Below are positions 12,620 to 22,300 of a stretch of DNA of 64,000 nucleotides, piece after piece. The notes beneath the pieces were generated by a model that had not been told where the DNA came from, did not search any database, and was given only the letters and a program-made list of their open reading frames with translations. Positions within the stretch are counted from its first letter, which is position 1; each line of letters begins with the position of its first letter. The DNA is from Tubiluchus corallicola (taxonomy: Eukaryota; Priapulida; Priapulimorpha; Priapulimorphida; Tubiluchidae): contig JAQGDQ010000101.1 of NCBI GenBank assembly GCA_030141605.1, positions 315,017 through 379,016 on the forward strand, given 5' to 3'. Made by a program: the position numbers and the translations under genes.

Positions 12620-13680
12620 TCAAAATTATTCAAATTTGAAAGGCCGAAACAAACATTGAGCAAAAAAGAAAATACTGGCAACAGTATTGTTTACTATAGA
12701 AATCAATGAATTAACAAAAGAACCACAGTTATATAATATCACGCATTCGCATTTAAGAGAAAGAGTTAAAAGATTATTCATCGCTAATCGAGATTGTTTC
12801 ACGATAAGAGGCTGACTTAATTGGTACAACATAGGCAGAATTTAAAATACGTCTCACGGGTGATTGTTGTGCATACCATGTGCCGATACACTTGGAAAAA
12901 GTTGTGGGTGAGACAATTGATTCACTTTTAGAAGCTGGTATTATAAGTCCATTTGACGTACCGTACAGTTGCCCCGCACTATTAATCTTTTGCAACGTTG
13001 GATGATGGCATTGTCTGAATCTGACTTTCCTTTGCACTACATACCTGGACGATAAAACGTAGTAGCAGGTGGATTAACGGCAATGAACCCGGTACCGGAA
13101 ACTCCATCGACTGTACCAACTTTTCAAGAGTATCAGAGATAATTTGATTTACTGAATACCACTGGAGAGATACAGAAACACCTGGAAAAGGCGAACCAAG
13201 TCTACTAATACAAAGCAAACGACGCAAGAAATGCAAAAATACATAAGTGACGAAGACACAGGCCAAGAAAGCCTGCGTTTTGATCAAAATGAACCTGAAT
13301 TAATGACAGAAAGAAAGACTGTAATACCTTGGGACCTACAGCAAGAAGAAATTTAGAGACACACCAGATGTCTTAGATGCACTGGATCAGGCACAGTCAA
13401 ATAATACTTATCGTTAGGGGGCGAACAGTTAAATGAACAAATGCAGACTAATGCACAAGAATAACATCTACGAGCAAATCTCAACCTCGTATTAAAATGG
13501 CAAGCTGGGGATGAACATTTAGCTCAAATTACCCATAATCTTGCCTAGCCTGTCAACACTAAACAACAAAATCAAGATATAGAAAAATTCTTTAAAGCAG
13601 AAGACAATTTGCTATATAACATTGCTAAAAAATTGTGCTATTAAAATTTGGTTGTAGATACCAACAATGTTAAATATTAA
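12620..13680 (+). pseudogene. Internally deleted Ty3/gypsy pol relic
   Basis: Plus-strand frames show the start of a gypsy RT domain (LEKVVGETIDSLLEAGIISP near 12888-12955, followed by SCPALL). About 20 bp later comes the end of RNase H (MMALSESDFSLHYIPGR near 13000-13055). The catalytic RT core is therefore deleted. Further right (13430-13650) are broken frames resembling the RNase H-integrase linker. Many stops and frameshifts make it dead. An identical copy lies at 19382-20442. Confidence 0.55.
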
Positions 13681-13696
13681 ACGAAAGGGTGCCATT

Positions 13697-13747
13697 ATGA
13701 TATTCATGTCTTTATTATTACGGTGTGGTTCGAGCCGTAATAATAAA
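13697..13747. repeat. Hairpin arm at the BEL insertion site
   Basis: The 27-nt arm 13697-13723 is followed by an 11-nt loop (13724-13734) and the first 13 nt of the complementary arm (13735-13747), where the LTR begins. The remaining 14 nt of the second arm are at 20907-20920, after the right LTR and target duplication. With the element removed the two arms are perfectly complementary. The loop holds GGTTCGAG, like a tRNA B box. Confidence 0.8.
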
Positions 13748-14139
13748 TGTGACGGGAACACAAAGAATTTCCTTCATGGCATAGTGTGTCTCAGAAATCT
13801 TTATTTCTGTATATACAAAAAATGAAAATAATAAATTTGACAGCTTCTCACTGCATACAAATGTATAATAAATTGATTATTATAATTTAAGATATTAAAT
13901 TAAATGTTACTTACATCGTGCGGCTATAAAACTTAATAGATTCTTGAAACGTTGTACAGGTTAACGGCAAATCAGGTAGAGACACTATACTTAAACATTA
14001 TCAAACATTACTTAACATTTGCCGAGCCTTGTGTCAGCGTGTTTAGCGAGGCACCCAATTTACCACTTCACAGGTAAAAATCAGGTAAGTTCCATAGGTG
14101 CTGCCACCTACATGTTAAGGCCAGAAACTGACCTTAACA
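13748..14139 (-). repeat. 3' LTR of the BEL/Pao element (392 bp)
   Basis: In element sense it begins TGTTAAGGTCAG and ends CCCGTCACA, the TG...CA rule. The first 27 bases form a small palindrome. It is preceded by a purine-rich tract and followed by target duplication ATAAA. It contains an AATAAAG polyadenylation-like word near its end. It differs from the solo copy 20510-20901 by one base that I can see. Confidence 0.85.
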
Positions 14140-14149
14140 CACCCCCTTT
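14140..14149 (-). promoter_or_regulatory. Polypurine tract of the BEL element
   Basis: In element sense AAAGGGGGTG abuts the LTR start TGTTAAGG, the expected position for plus-strand priming. Confidence 0.7.
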
Positions 14150-14192
14150 AAATGGGACTTGAGTGCCATTTCCCACTAAAAGAATAACAAAA

Positions 14193-16109
14193 TTAATCTG
14201 CTTTTTCAATTAAACATAATTTGTGTATAGGTCGGGTTAGAAGCGTATTTTTGGTCTTTATGGTTGCAGAGCGGACGCATCCATCATCACTTGTCTTGAC
14301 ATCTGTAATTCGCCCAAGTATCCACTGGCTTCGTTGGACATTATCGCTTACCAAAACTATGTCTCCCACTTTCAGATTTTCTTTGCTTCGTAACCATTTT
14401 GTTCGCAGTTGTAACGTTGGCAAGTATTCACGATACCATCTTGTCCAGAATAAGTCTGCCATGTACTGGACTTGGCGCCACTTCTTTTTGTATTGGTCCT
14501 TTACTTCGAAGTTGCCAGGCGGCAGTGCGGGATTTGGTCGAAGCAGCAACAAATGGTTTGGTGTCAGAGCTTCTAAGTCATTTGGATCTTCTGAAACAAT
14601 GGTAAGGGGCCGGCTATTTAAAATGGCCTCTACTAGACAGAATAGTGTACTAAGTCTTTCGTCATCCAGTGTTTGCTGTTCCAAGATACTGACTAAAACT
14701 TTCCTTACACTTCTAATCATGCGCTCAAAGAAGCCACCAAAATGGCTAGCTGAAGCAGGGTTGAAGATCCATTCTATATTTTTCTGACATAGAGTGCTTT
14801 GAATTTGACTTTGGTTCCATTCGGTTATAGAATTCTGAAGCTCCTTTTGGGCGCCAACAAAATTTGTACCTTGATCAGACCTGATTAGTCTTGGTGGACC
14901 TCTTCGGCTTAGGAAACGTTGCAGTGCTTGAATGAAAGAGCTGGTTTCGAGGGTGTGTAGAATCTCTAGGTGAACTGCTCTAGTGGTGGTGCAAGTAAAA
15001 ATGCAGCCATATCGCTTAGCTTTTGCACGCCCTCTGACAACATAAAAGGTTCCGAAGCAGTCTACACCTACACATTCGAAAGCGTGAGTTCCTTCTACAC
15101 GATCAGCTGGCAAATCTGCCATTTTCTGGCTCTCCAGGGGTGCATAGAGACGACGGCACTTACGACAATCTTTTAATAGTTTCTTTGTAAGTGTCCGTCC
15201 TCGAATAATCCAGTAAGCAGAGCGAACTAACGAGAGCACATGTTCTCTTCCAATGTGACCATTGGCTTCATGGTAATGACGGATTATTAAGGTTGAAACA
15301 TGATGCTCTTTAGGAAGTACTGCAGGATGTTTGGCAGCTTCAGGTAGCACTGCATTTCTAAGTCGCCCTCCAACAACAATGAGGTTGTCCTTGGACAGGA
15401 CAGGATTTAACTTTGCTATCTTGCTCGATTTGGAGACAGCTTGTCCTGCAGATAAGGTTTTGTATTCCTGAGTAAAGTGTTGGAGTTGGATATAGCCGAG
15501 AATCGCCTTTTCCGCTTGCTCCAACTCTGAAACAGAAATCTCTGTATTATAGCATTGAGAGGATGGGATCTTCGCGATTTTGTTCTTCAAAATGGCTTTC
15601 ACTCGCAAAAACCACGTGACTGTTTTTTTAAGTTTGTAGAAGCTACTATAATATTCCATAAGCTTGTCAGTAGCTTCTGACTTCGAAGGGTTAGCTTCAC
15701 ACAATAAGACTTTAACACTTTGCTTTATCTCATTGTCGTGACTATCCACTGTGGGCAGAACTGTTTGAACTGGCCATTCTGGTTCAGGTTTGTATAGAAA
15801 TTCTGGGCCATGCAGCCATCTGACATTCGTGATTAAATCTCTTGCGGACAAACCTCGCGATGCATCATTTGCTGGATTTTCATCTCCAGAGACATGCCTC
15901 CATTGGCTGGGAACTGTTAAGCCGTGTATGGTAGCTAACCGGTTAGCCACAAAGGTTTTGTACCTGGCCCTTTCATTGTTGATATAGCCAAGAACAATTG
16001 TGCTGTCAACCCAAAATGTAGAAGTACCTATAGGAATGCTTAATTCCTTCCGTACCATGGAATCAACTTTTGCTGCAAGCACAGCAGCTGACAGTTCGAG
16101 GCGTGGCAA
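14193..16109 (-). CDS. BEL/Pao pol, RNase H and integrase part
   Basis: An ORF of 638 residues encoding the C-terminal half of pol. It starts within RNase H (LELSAAVLAAKVDSMV), followed by a long spacer. An HHCC zinc-binding module follows (HHVSTLIIRHYHEANGHIG ... CRKCRRL, about residues 265-330), then an integrase core with Asp in VGVDCFGTF, Asp in SDQGTNF and Glu in FERMIRSV. The C-terminal WRQVQYMADLFWTRWYREYL block is typical of the DUF5641-type tail of BEL/Pao elements. The true polyprotein continues from the upstream ORF through a one-base frameshift near 16110-16130, so the first Met is not a real start. Confidence 0.88.
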   Translation of the reverse strand: MPRLELSAAVLAAKVDSMVRKELSIPIGTSTFWVDSTIVLGYINNERARYKTFVANRLATIHGLTVPSQWRHVSGDENPANDASRGLSARDLITNVRWLHGPEFLYKPEPEWPVQTVLPTVDSHDNEIKQSVKVLLCEANPSKSEATDKLMEYYSSFYKLKKTVTWFLRVKAILKNKIAKIPSSQCYNTEISVSELEQAEKAILGYIQLQHFTQEYKTLSAGQAVSKSSKIAKLNPVLSKDNLIVVGGRLRNAVLPEAAKHPAVLPKEHHVSTLIIRHYHEANGHIGREHVLSLVRSAYWIIRGRTLTKKLLKDCRKCRRLYAPLESQKMADLPADRVEGTHAFECVGVDCFGTFYVVRGRAKAKRYGCIFTCTTTRAVHLEILHTLETSSFIQALQRFLSRRGPPRLIRSDQGTNFVGAQKELQNSITEWNQSQIQSTLCQKNIEWIFNPASASHFGGFFERMIRSVRKVLVSILEQQTLDDERLSTLFCLVEAILNSRPLTIVSEDPNDLEALTPNHLLLLRPNPALPPGNFEVKDQYKKKWRQVQYMADLFWTRWYREYLPTLQLRTKWLRSKENLKVGDIVLVSDNVQRSQWILGRITDVKTSDDGCVRSATIKTKNTLLTRPIHKLCLIEKAD

Positions 16110-18436
16110 AGTGACTTTCTTAAGGGGGTCAGTCTTGTTTTACTCATTACAAATGTACAGACGATATCTCCTGAAGCATTTGCTGATCTAAGATATGATA
16201 CAGTTCCAAGGGCTCTTTCGGATGCATCCGGGAAATGATGAAGCTGGTATGAAACAGCGTCAAAGTTTGGTTTTGTAAAACACCGACTCAGGTGCACATC
16301 TTTGATTAGGTCAAGTTCTTCTAACCATCTTTTCCATTGTTGTTTCACATGATCCTCCAAAGGTTCATCCCAGGATTTCTTCAATCGTGTTTCTTCCTGA
16401 AATAGTAACTTCGCTTGCAGGACATAGGGACTTATTATTCCCATAGGATCATATGATGAAGCTATTACACTCAAAAGACCACGGCGTGTCATCGGTTTTT
16501 CTTTTTTCCTAACAAGAATACTAAAATGGTCTGCTTCCATGTTCCATGCAATGCCAAGAACCCGATCAACAGGCAAGGATGAGTTATCTAAATCAATATC
16601 CTTCACTGATTTCCCTCTTTCTTCTGCAGGGATAGAGTTGAGAACTTCTCGGTCATTGCTGCACCATTTTGTTAAATGGAAGCCACCATGGTGAAGTAGA
16701 CTGGTAAGGTCTTCTATCATTGCAATACCTTCCTGAGTTGTTGAAAGAGACTTAAGAAGATCGTCTACATAGAAATTGCTTATAACTGTTTGTTCCACGG
16801 TGCTGTTGTACAAAGCTCTGTTGTCCATGGCTGTTTTCTGGAGTGCATATGATGCAATACTTGGGCACCATATTCCGCCAAAAATATGGACTGTCATCCT
16901 GTATATTTTAGGTTTTAGTTCTATATTGCCTCCAGGCCACCAAAGGAAACGGAGTACATCTCTGTCAGCAGGAGTGACTCTCACCTGGTAAAACATACTC
17001 TGGATGTCAGCAGCAATTGCTATTTTACCTTCTCTAAATCTGAGCAGGACGCCAAGGAGCTTGTTGGTTAGATCAGGTCCTTGCATTACAATTTTGTTTA
17101 ATGTTGTTCCAGCAAAGCTCACAGCGCAATCAAATACTACTCTTGTTTTCTCTGGCTTGCTCTCACTTTTAACATTAAAGTGTGGCAAATACCACACCTT
17201 GCCATCAGTGGTTGCAGCTTCCTCATTTACGGGTTCAGCATATCCTTTTTCGAGCAAGTCACTAATCTCTTTAGAGTATTTGTTGTGAAGGACCTCATCT
17301 TGTTTAAACTTCTTCTTCAAACCTTCAAGTCTCTTCTCTGCTACAGCTTTATTATTTGGCAAATCGGGAGATTCGCTTCTAAATGGGATATCCATCATAT
17401 AGTGGTGGTCTTCAGTCAGTGTTGCGGATCTTTCCCAGATGTTAACAGTTCTTACATCTTCGACAGAAGGTTTATGGCTGTTATTTTCACAAGATTCTAG
17501 CTGCCAGAATCGCTCTACTTGTTGCTCCAGTGTTACAGGCTGCAAAATGCTAAGGTTACAACTGATATGCTCGGCTTCAGTTGGTCCAAGTGGTCCATTT
17601 AGGGTCCAACCCAAGACACTGAGCGATGCCCAAGGAGCATGTTTAGGTCCTTTTCTTATTTCAATTGGAGCAAGAGCTTCAGGCACATCTTGCCCTATGA
17701 GAAGGCCAAGTTCCAGAGACTGAGATCTGTCCTGGGCAATATAGAAGTCAATGCCTTGTAAGTGTGGCCAAGAGCTCAAGTTCTCATAAACAGGTAAATG
17801 CTCCATCTCTAACATAAGGGATGGTCTTGTAAAGACAAGAGGGAGATCTATGGTGACATTGTAGTTTGGATCAGACACTTGTAGTTTAGTGACTTTACTC
17901 TTCTTCTGGCTCTGTTTAGCATCAAGCGTTGTCAAAATTAATGTTTCTTCTCTGCCCTGAGCACCTAACTTTTCATATATTTGGCTAGAGCAGAATGCAT
18001 TTGTCGAACCAGGGTCAAGAAGTGCTAGTGTCTTTAATGGTTTACCACCTGGTATGTTAACAAATACTGGCAAGATAGGCAAAGCTACATTGCACTTAGA
18101 AGGCTCATGCGTCTTCTTTATGTAACCACTTTGGCAATTGTGCTCGCTATCTTCTTCTTTTAGTTTCTCGTTATCTTCTTCATTATTCTTCTTTTCTTTT
18201 TCTTCTCCACTATACGGCCTGCTGTTGGGTTTGTGTGTAGCAGCAGCAGTGCTAATATTTCCTCGCATATTCTGAGCATGCAAGAAAGTGGAATGTTTTC
18301 TCTTGCAAACGTCACAGCGATTGGCTGACCTACATGATGCACTACTGTGGTTAGGCTTCAGGCAATTAAAACATGTTTGTGTTGCTTGGCTACCTCTAGC
18401 CTTCCAGGTACAGTTAGCCTCTTGAACTTGAAGCAT
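16040..18436 (-). CDS. BEL/Pao gag-pol part: zinc knuckles, protease, RT
   Basis: An ORF of 798 residues. Residues about 23-55 hold gag zinc knuckles (CFNCLKPNHSSASC and CDVCKRKHSTFLH). Near residue 140 the retropepsin site reads LLDPGST, with Pro-Gly after the catalytic Asp where Ser/Thr-Gly is usual. RT begins near residue 400 (WYLPHFNV, then RVVFDCA) and has AADIQSMFYQV and the catalytic FYVDDLL. The SSYDPMGIISPYVLQAK block before RNase H is a Pao/BEL hallmark. The reading frame breaks at both ends by single-base shifts, toward gag near 18425 and toward RNase H near 16115. Confidence 0.88.
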   Translation of the reverse strand: MLQVQEANCTWKARGSQATQTCFNCLKPNHSSASCRSANRCDVCKRKHSTFLHAQNMRGNISTAAATHKPNSRPYSGEEKEKKNNEEDNEKLKEEDSEHNCQSGYIKKTHEPSKCNVALPILPVFVNIPGGKPLKTLALLDPGSTNAFCSSQIYEKLGAQGREETLILTTLDAKQSQKKSKVTKLQVSDPNYNVTIDLPLVFTRPSLMLEMEHLPVYENLSSWPHLQGIDFYIAQDRSQSLELGLLIGQDVPEALAPIEIRKGPKHAPWASLSVLGWTLNGPLGPTEAEHISCNLSILQPVTLEQQVERFWQLESCENNSHKPSVEDVRTVNIWERSATLTEDHHYMMDIPFRSESPDLPNNKAVAEKRLEGLKKKFKQDEVLHNKYSKEISDLLEKGYAEPVNEEAATTDGKVWYLPHFNVKSESKPEKTRVVFDCAVSFAGTTLNKIVMQGPDLTNKLLGVLLRFREGKIAIAADIQSMFYQVRVTPADRDVLRFLWWPGGNIELKPKIYRMTVHIFGGIWCPSIASYALQKTAMDNRALYNSTVEQTVISNFYVDDLLKSLSTTQEGIAMIEDLTSLLHHGGFHLTKWCSNDREVLNSIPAEERGKSVKDIDLDNSSLPVDRVLGIAWNMEADHFSILVRKKEKPMTRRGLLSVIASSYDPMGIISPYVLQAKLLFQEETRLKKSWDEPLEDHVKQQWKRWLEELDLIKDVHLSRCFTKPNFDAVSYQLHHFPDASERALGTVSYLRSANASGDIVCTFVMSKTRLTPLRKSLCHASNCQLLCLQQKLIPWYGRN

Positions 18437-18690
18437 TTCTGAAGCCGATGTGCTTCAGAACACAGGGTACATGAAAGTGAAGTCTTCTCTTCAGATTTGT
18501 CAGGTTCACGTGTATGTGAACTAGCAAATGTTCCAGAACTAGCAAAAATGTTTACAGAATTAGACTTTGGTTTAGGCTTATAGGTGTCCCTCCTCTCGGA
18601 TGGTTTCCTATGAAACGTGGGATCATTTTTTGTATATACAGAAATAAAGATTCTGTATGCCATGAAGGAAATTCTTTGTGTTCCCGTCAC
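18358..18690 (-). CDS. BEL/Pao gag fragment fused to inverted LTR end
   Basis: Short ORF holding the first gag zinc knuckle (CTLCSEAHRLQKC). A one-base frameshift near 18425 separates it from the following ORF. Its first 20 or so codons are not gag: they are the antisense of the LTR end (18624-18697), so the apparent start codon is a product of rearrangement. The real gag N-terminus is absent. Confidence 0.6.
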   Translation of the reverse strand: MTGTQRISFMAYRIFISVYTKNDPTFHRKPSERRDTYKPKPKSNSVNIFASSGTFASSHTREPDKSEEKTSLSCTLCSEAHRLQKCFKFKRLTVPGRLEVAKQHKHVLIA

Positions 18691-18697
18691 ATTTATT
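18624..18697 (+). repeat. Inverted BEL LTR end with adjacent target bases
   Basis: This matches the last 70 or so bases of the LTR in the orientation opposite to the adjoining internal region, with a roughly 10-bp deletion (TTCTGTATGCC against a longer stretch in the full LTRs). It runs past the CCCGTCACA end into TTTATT, the complement of the target duplication, so it derives from an integrated copy. Confidence 0.75.
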
Positions 18698-19226
18698 TAT
18701 CAAGGCTATATTGGAGATAATTCAACGTCAGCCATAACCACCTGAGGTTTCATGCCATCGAGCCGCCCAAGTTGATCAAGGTCAGGAAGCCTACAGCACA
18801 GGTGTATAACTGCATGCCGGAAGTAGGACAGGAAATGCGTCTACGCTTCTCAGGCCTGTATTATGTGAATTGCCTATTGCCAAGACTTTTAAGAACTGTA
18901 TCAGTATGGTGAACTGACCTGAAATACTAACCTACTGCATAAAATTATTGCGTTAATTTTGCGCATAAAGTTATTAAGCCATTAAGACTTGTAAGATTCG
19001 CTTGGGCTGTTTAGTACTGAAGTATTGAAGTATTTAATAGTATTGAAGTTTTGAAATATTCACAGCCATACCAATTAAGATTACATTTTATTTTCGACTT
19101 GGTATTATTTCCACATGTTAGTGTAGAGAATAACGTGAATTTCTACACTGTCAGATAATGCTTTGATTTGTTGTACAGTTTACCTAATTGCCTAAATACG
19201 AGTATTTGACAGCTTCTCACTGCACC
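18698..19226. other. Unique spacer between BEL body and duplicated flank
   Basis: No coding region or known element. It is not present at the left flank. The words TTTGACAGCTTCTCACTGCA at 19204-19223 also occur inside the LTR (for example near 13834), a possible microhomology at the junction. Confidence 0.45.
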
Positions 19227-20509
19227 TTAGGAATGAGATCACCAGATGAATACATGCAAAAAACTGGCACAACCGCGAGATGCTAGATTGTATGTAAGAA
19301 ACCAGTACAAACTCAAATTGTATGACTAGTCAATCTGACAAGGTTGTAATATATTGCCGACAACGAATGGCCGAAAAAAAATCAAAATTATTCAAATTTG
19401 AAAGGCCGAAACAAACATTGAGCAAAAAAGAAAATACTGGCAACAGTATTGTTTACTATAGAAATCAATGAATTAACAAAAGAACCACAGTTATATAATA
19501 TCACGCATTCGCATTTAAGAGAAAGAGTTAAAAGATTATTCATCGCTAATCGAGATTGTTTCACGATAAGAGGCTGACTTAATTGGTACAACATAGGCAG
19601 AATTTAAAATACGTCTCACGGGTGATTGTTGTGCATACCATGTGCCGATACACTTGGAAAAAGTTGTGGGTGAGACAATTGATTCACTTTTAGAAGCTGG
19701 TATTATAAGTCCATTTGACGTACGGTACAGTTGCCCCGCACTATTAATCTTTTGCAACGTTGGATGATGGCATTGTCTGAATCTGACTTTCCTTTGCACT
19801 ACATACCTGGACGATAAAACGTAGTGGCAGGTGGATTAACGGCAATGAACCCGGTACCGGAAACTCCATCGACTGTACCAACTTTTCAAGAGTATCAGAG
19901 ATAATTTGATCTACTGAATACCACTGGAAAGATACAGAAACACCTGGAAAAGGCGAACCAAGTCTACTAATACAAAGCAAACGACGCAAGAAATGCAAGA
20001 ATACATAAGTGACGAAGACACAGGCCAAGAAAGCCTGCGTTTTGATCAAAATGAACCTGAATTAATGACAGAAAGAAAGACTGTAATACCTTGGGACCTA
20101 CAGCAAGAAGAAATTTAGAGACACACCAGATGTCTTAGATGCACTGGATCAGGCACAGTCAAATAATACTTATCGTTAGGGGGCGAACAGTTAAATGAAC
20201 AAATGCAGACTAATGCACAAGAATAACATCTACGAGCAAATCTCAACCTCGTATTAAAATGGCAAGCTGGGGATGAACATTTAGCTCAAATTACCCATAA
20301 TCTTGCCTAGCCTGTCAACACTAAACAACAAAATCAAGATATAGAAAAATTCTTTAAAGCAGAAGACAATTTGCTATATAACATTGCTAAAAAATTGTGC
20401 TATTAAAATTTGGTTGTAGATACCAACAATGTTAAATATTAAACGAAAGGGTGCCATTATGATATTCATGTCTTTATTATTACGGTGTGGTTCGAGCCGT
20501 AATAATAAA
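19227..20509 (+). repeat. Duplicated flank, right copy (with gypsy relic)
   Basis: Second copy of 12465-13747, indel-free and about 99.6 percent identical by eye. It contains the same internally deleted gypsy relic and the same hairpin arm (20459-20485), ending in the target duplication ATAAA at 20505-20509. Confidence 0.85.
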
Positions 20510-20901
20510 TGTGACGGGAACACAAAGAATTTCCTTCATGGCATAGTGTGTCTCAGAAATCTTTATTTCTGTATATACAAAAAATGAAAATAATAAATTT
20601 GACAGCTTCTCACTGCATACAAATGTATAATAAATTGATTATTATAATTTAAGATATTAAATTAAATGTTACTTACATCGTGCGGCTATAAAACTTAATA
20701 GATTCTTGAAACGTCGTACAGGTTAACGGCAAATCAGGTAGAGACACTATACTTAAACATTATCAAACATTACTTAACATTTGCCGAGCCTTGTGTCAGC
20801 GTGTTTAGCGAGGCACCCAATTTACCACTTCACAGGTAAAAATCAGGTAAGTTCCATAGGTGCTGCCACCTACATGTTAAGGCCAGAAACTGACCTTAAC
20901 A
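20510..20901 (-). mobile_element. Solo LTR of the BEL/Pao element
   Basis: A complete 392-bp LTR, TG...CA in element sense, flanked by ATAAA on both sides (20505-20509 and 20902-20906). This is the signature of a full element reduced to one LTR by recombination. Its right flank completes the 27-bp hairpin begun on its left. Confidence 0.85.
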
Positions 20902-20936
20902 ATAAAGACATGAATATCATATAATTCTTATATCAG

Positions 20937-21058
20937 GTTAGTGTTGGAGTATTATTTTGGCCCTGTTTTTACATCTATGGCTGAGATTTTTATACTTTAC
21001 GTGCTCGTCGTCGATGTTTGAATTTACTGTTTCGGCATTTAAACTTCTTTAAGTTCAT
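20937..21058 (+). repeat. Dispersed repeat copy 2 (partner at 3844)
   Basis: Diverged copy of 3844-3960 in the same orientation, starting near GTGTTGGA and ending near GTTTCGGCATTT. Confidence 0.6.
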
Positions 21059-21640
21059 ATCCGCCTACGTTTCCCGAACTTGTCTACGTGGCGATCGAGA
21101 GGCGAGTGCGTATGGTACGATTTTTTCACCGTCTGGCTAATTATCGATGCAATTATTATATTTCGTAAAACATGTTAATTGTCGATTTAACGACAAGTAT
21201 TTAGTAAACAAATAAAGAATGTAAATTAAAATTTTATATCAAACTTTATCGTTTCCTTAGCCAAGTGTAGATTACTCATTTTTACTCGCTAAACGTGACG
21301 CCACACCCGTATAGTGAGAATTACATACGTCAAGAGAGTATAGCGAAAAAATCTGAACTTCGTACTACCCAAGGTCAAAGTCAAAGTCAAAGTCAGTCCA
21401 ATAAAACACCAAGTGCAAGCAATGCCTGTACTAGTAATGATGAAGCATATGTTTACACTGTCGACAAGAAGACAAAAATTAATAACGATTTGCAGACTTG
21501 TACTGTACAGTTATACTGTCATTTTGTTAAACTAGTGGGTCAATATAAGTGAAAAAAAGCCCTAACCCAAAAAATGCAAGAACGTGTTTTTTTGATGTTT
21601 GCTTTTAGTATTTGGTCTAGAGAATAACATATCCAAATTA
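21059..21640. other. Gene-free DNA with short (CAAAGT)n run
   Basis: No family is recognised in the ORF at 21295-21552. A short perfect repeat of TCAAAG lies at about 21372-21393. Confidence 0.4.
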
Positions 21641-22300
21641 GGCTGAAATTTCGTCTCTGCAAAGGGCCTAACTATGACGTCAAAAAGATACCACCATTTG
21701 ACAATTAAGGTCATTAAGCTCATTAAGGTGATTAATTTTGATTATGGAATAAATCCAAATTGGTCCAATATGGTTGCAATTTTCAAGATGACAGACAGTA
21801 TGGCTGTCGTTAGATTTTACGGGCTATGTCATAGCTATCAGAGCATACATATCAGAGTATATTGACCTTGGTGTCTAAATATAGGTTTTCAAGGTCAAGG
21901 AATCCATATCTGATGCTTAACTGCCCCTATAATATCACCCCATTTCAAGATGGCTGCAAATGTTCCACAAAACGAGGGAATTACTTATTTTGCTTAAAAG
22001 GTATGAAACTTTGCACAATGCTAAAATCCATCTGGTTGATAAATTTCGGATATGAAGACAATCAAAAATTATCCAATGTGGCCACAGAATTCAAGATGGC
22101 CAACAAGATGGCTGTTGCCAACTCATATGATCCATACCTTTTAGGAATTATGAACAAAGTTTACCTATTTTGTCAACTAACATACACGTACTGTCCAAGG
22201 TTAAGTTTGAATACAGGTATGGTTTCTCGAATGAATATTGCATGCCCAGTATTATATAATGCATTAGGTACACTAATATACTCTGCTTAATGTCTGAAAC
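21641..22300 (+). repeat. Degenerate direct repeat with AAGATGGC motifs
   Basis: Two diverged segments of about 110 bp (about 21715-21815 and 22020-22125) share the order CATTAAG/CATCTGG, GATTAATTTTG-like, CCAATATGG/CCAATGTGG, TTCAAGATG, ATGGCTGT. A third related word set (TTCAAAATGGCC) occurs near 26048. ORFs across it are probably incidental. Confidence 0.4.

Larger units (their letters stand above)
12465..13747 (+). repeat. Duplicated flank, left copy (with gypsy relic)
   Basis: This is the left part of a 1,675-bp direct repeat (12465-14139 versus 19227-20901, constant offset 6,762, so no indels). I see only about six substitutions, for example at 12962 and in the LTR portion. The flank is the DNA into which the BEL element inserted and contains a decayed Ty3/gypsy fragment. 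Confidence 0.85.
13748..18697 (-). mobile_element. BEL/Pao LTR retrotransposon, 5'-truncated
   Basis: Minus-strand element. Reading in its own sense, an inverted LTR-end fragment (18624-18697) is fused directly to the middle of gag. Protease, RT, RNase H, integrase, a DUF5641-like tail, a polypurine tract and a 392-bp 3' LTR (14139-13748) follow. The left target duplication ATAAA is at 13743-13747. The gag start, leader and primer-binding site are missing, so this copy could not replicate by itself. The pol ORFs carry only two single-base frameshifts, so it is young. Confidence 0.8.

Noticed and set aside
14221-17723. Several plus-strand ORFs opposite the BEL genes (for example 14221-14787 and 17004-17288)
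   Set aside because: They are antisense shadows of the BEL/Pao polyprotein, with no motif of their own.
19388-20049. Three minus-strand ORFs repeated at 12626-13287 and 19388-20049
   Set aside because: They are antisense to the gypsy relic in the duplicated flank; the plus strand carries the recognisable pol motifs.
12465-20901. The 1,675-bp direct repeats as very long LTRs
   Set aside because: Their outer end lacks TG...CA and there is no target duplication at that boundary. The 392-bp inner portion has both, so only that part is the LTR.
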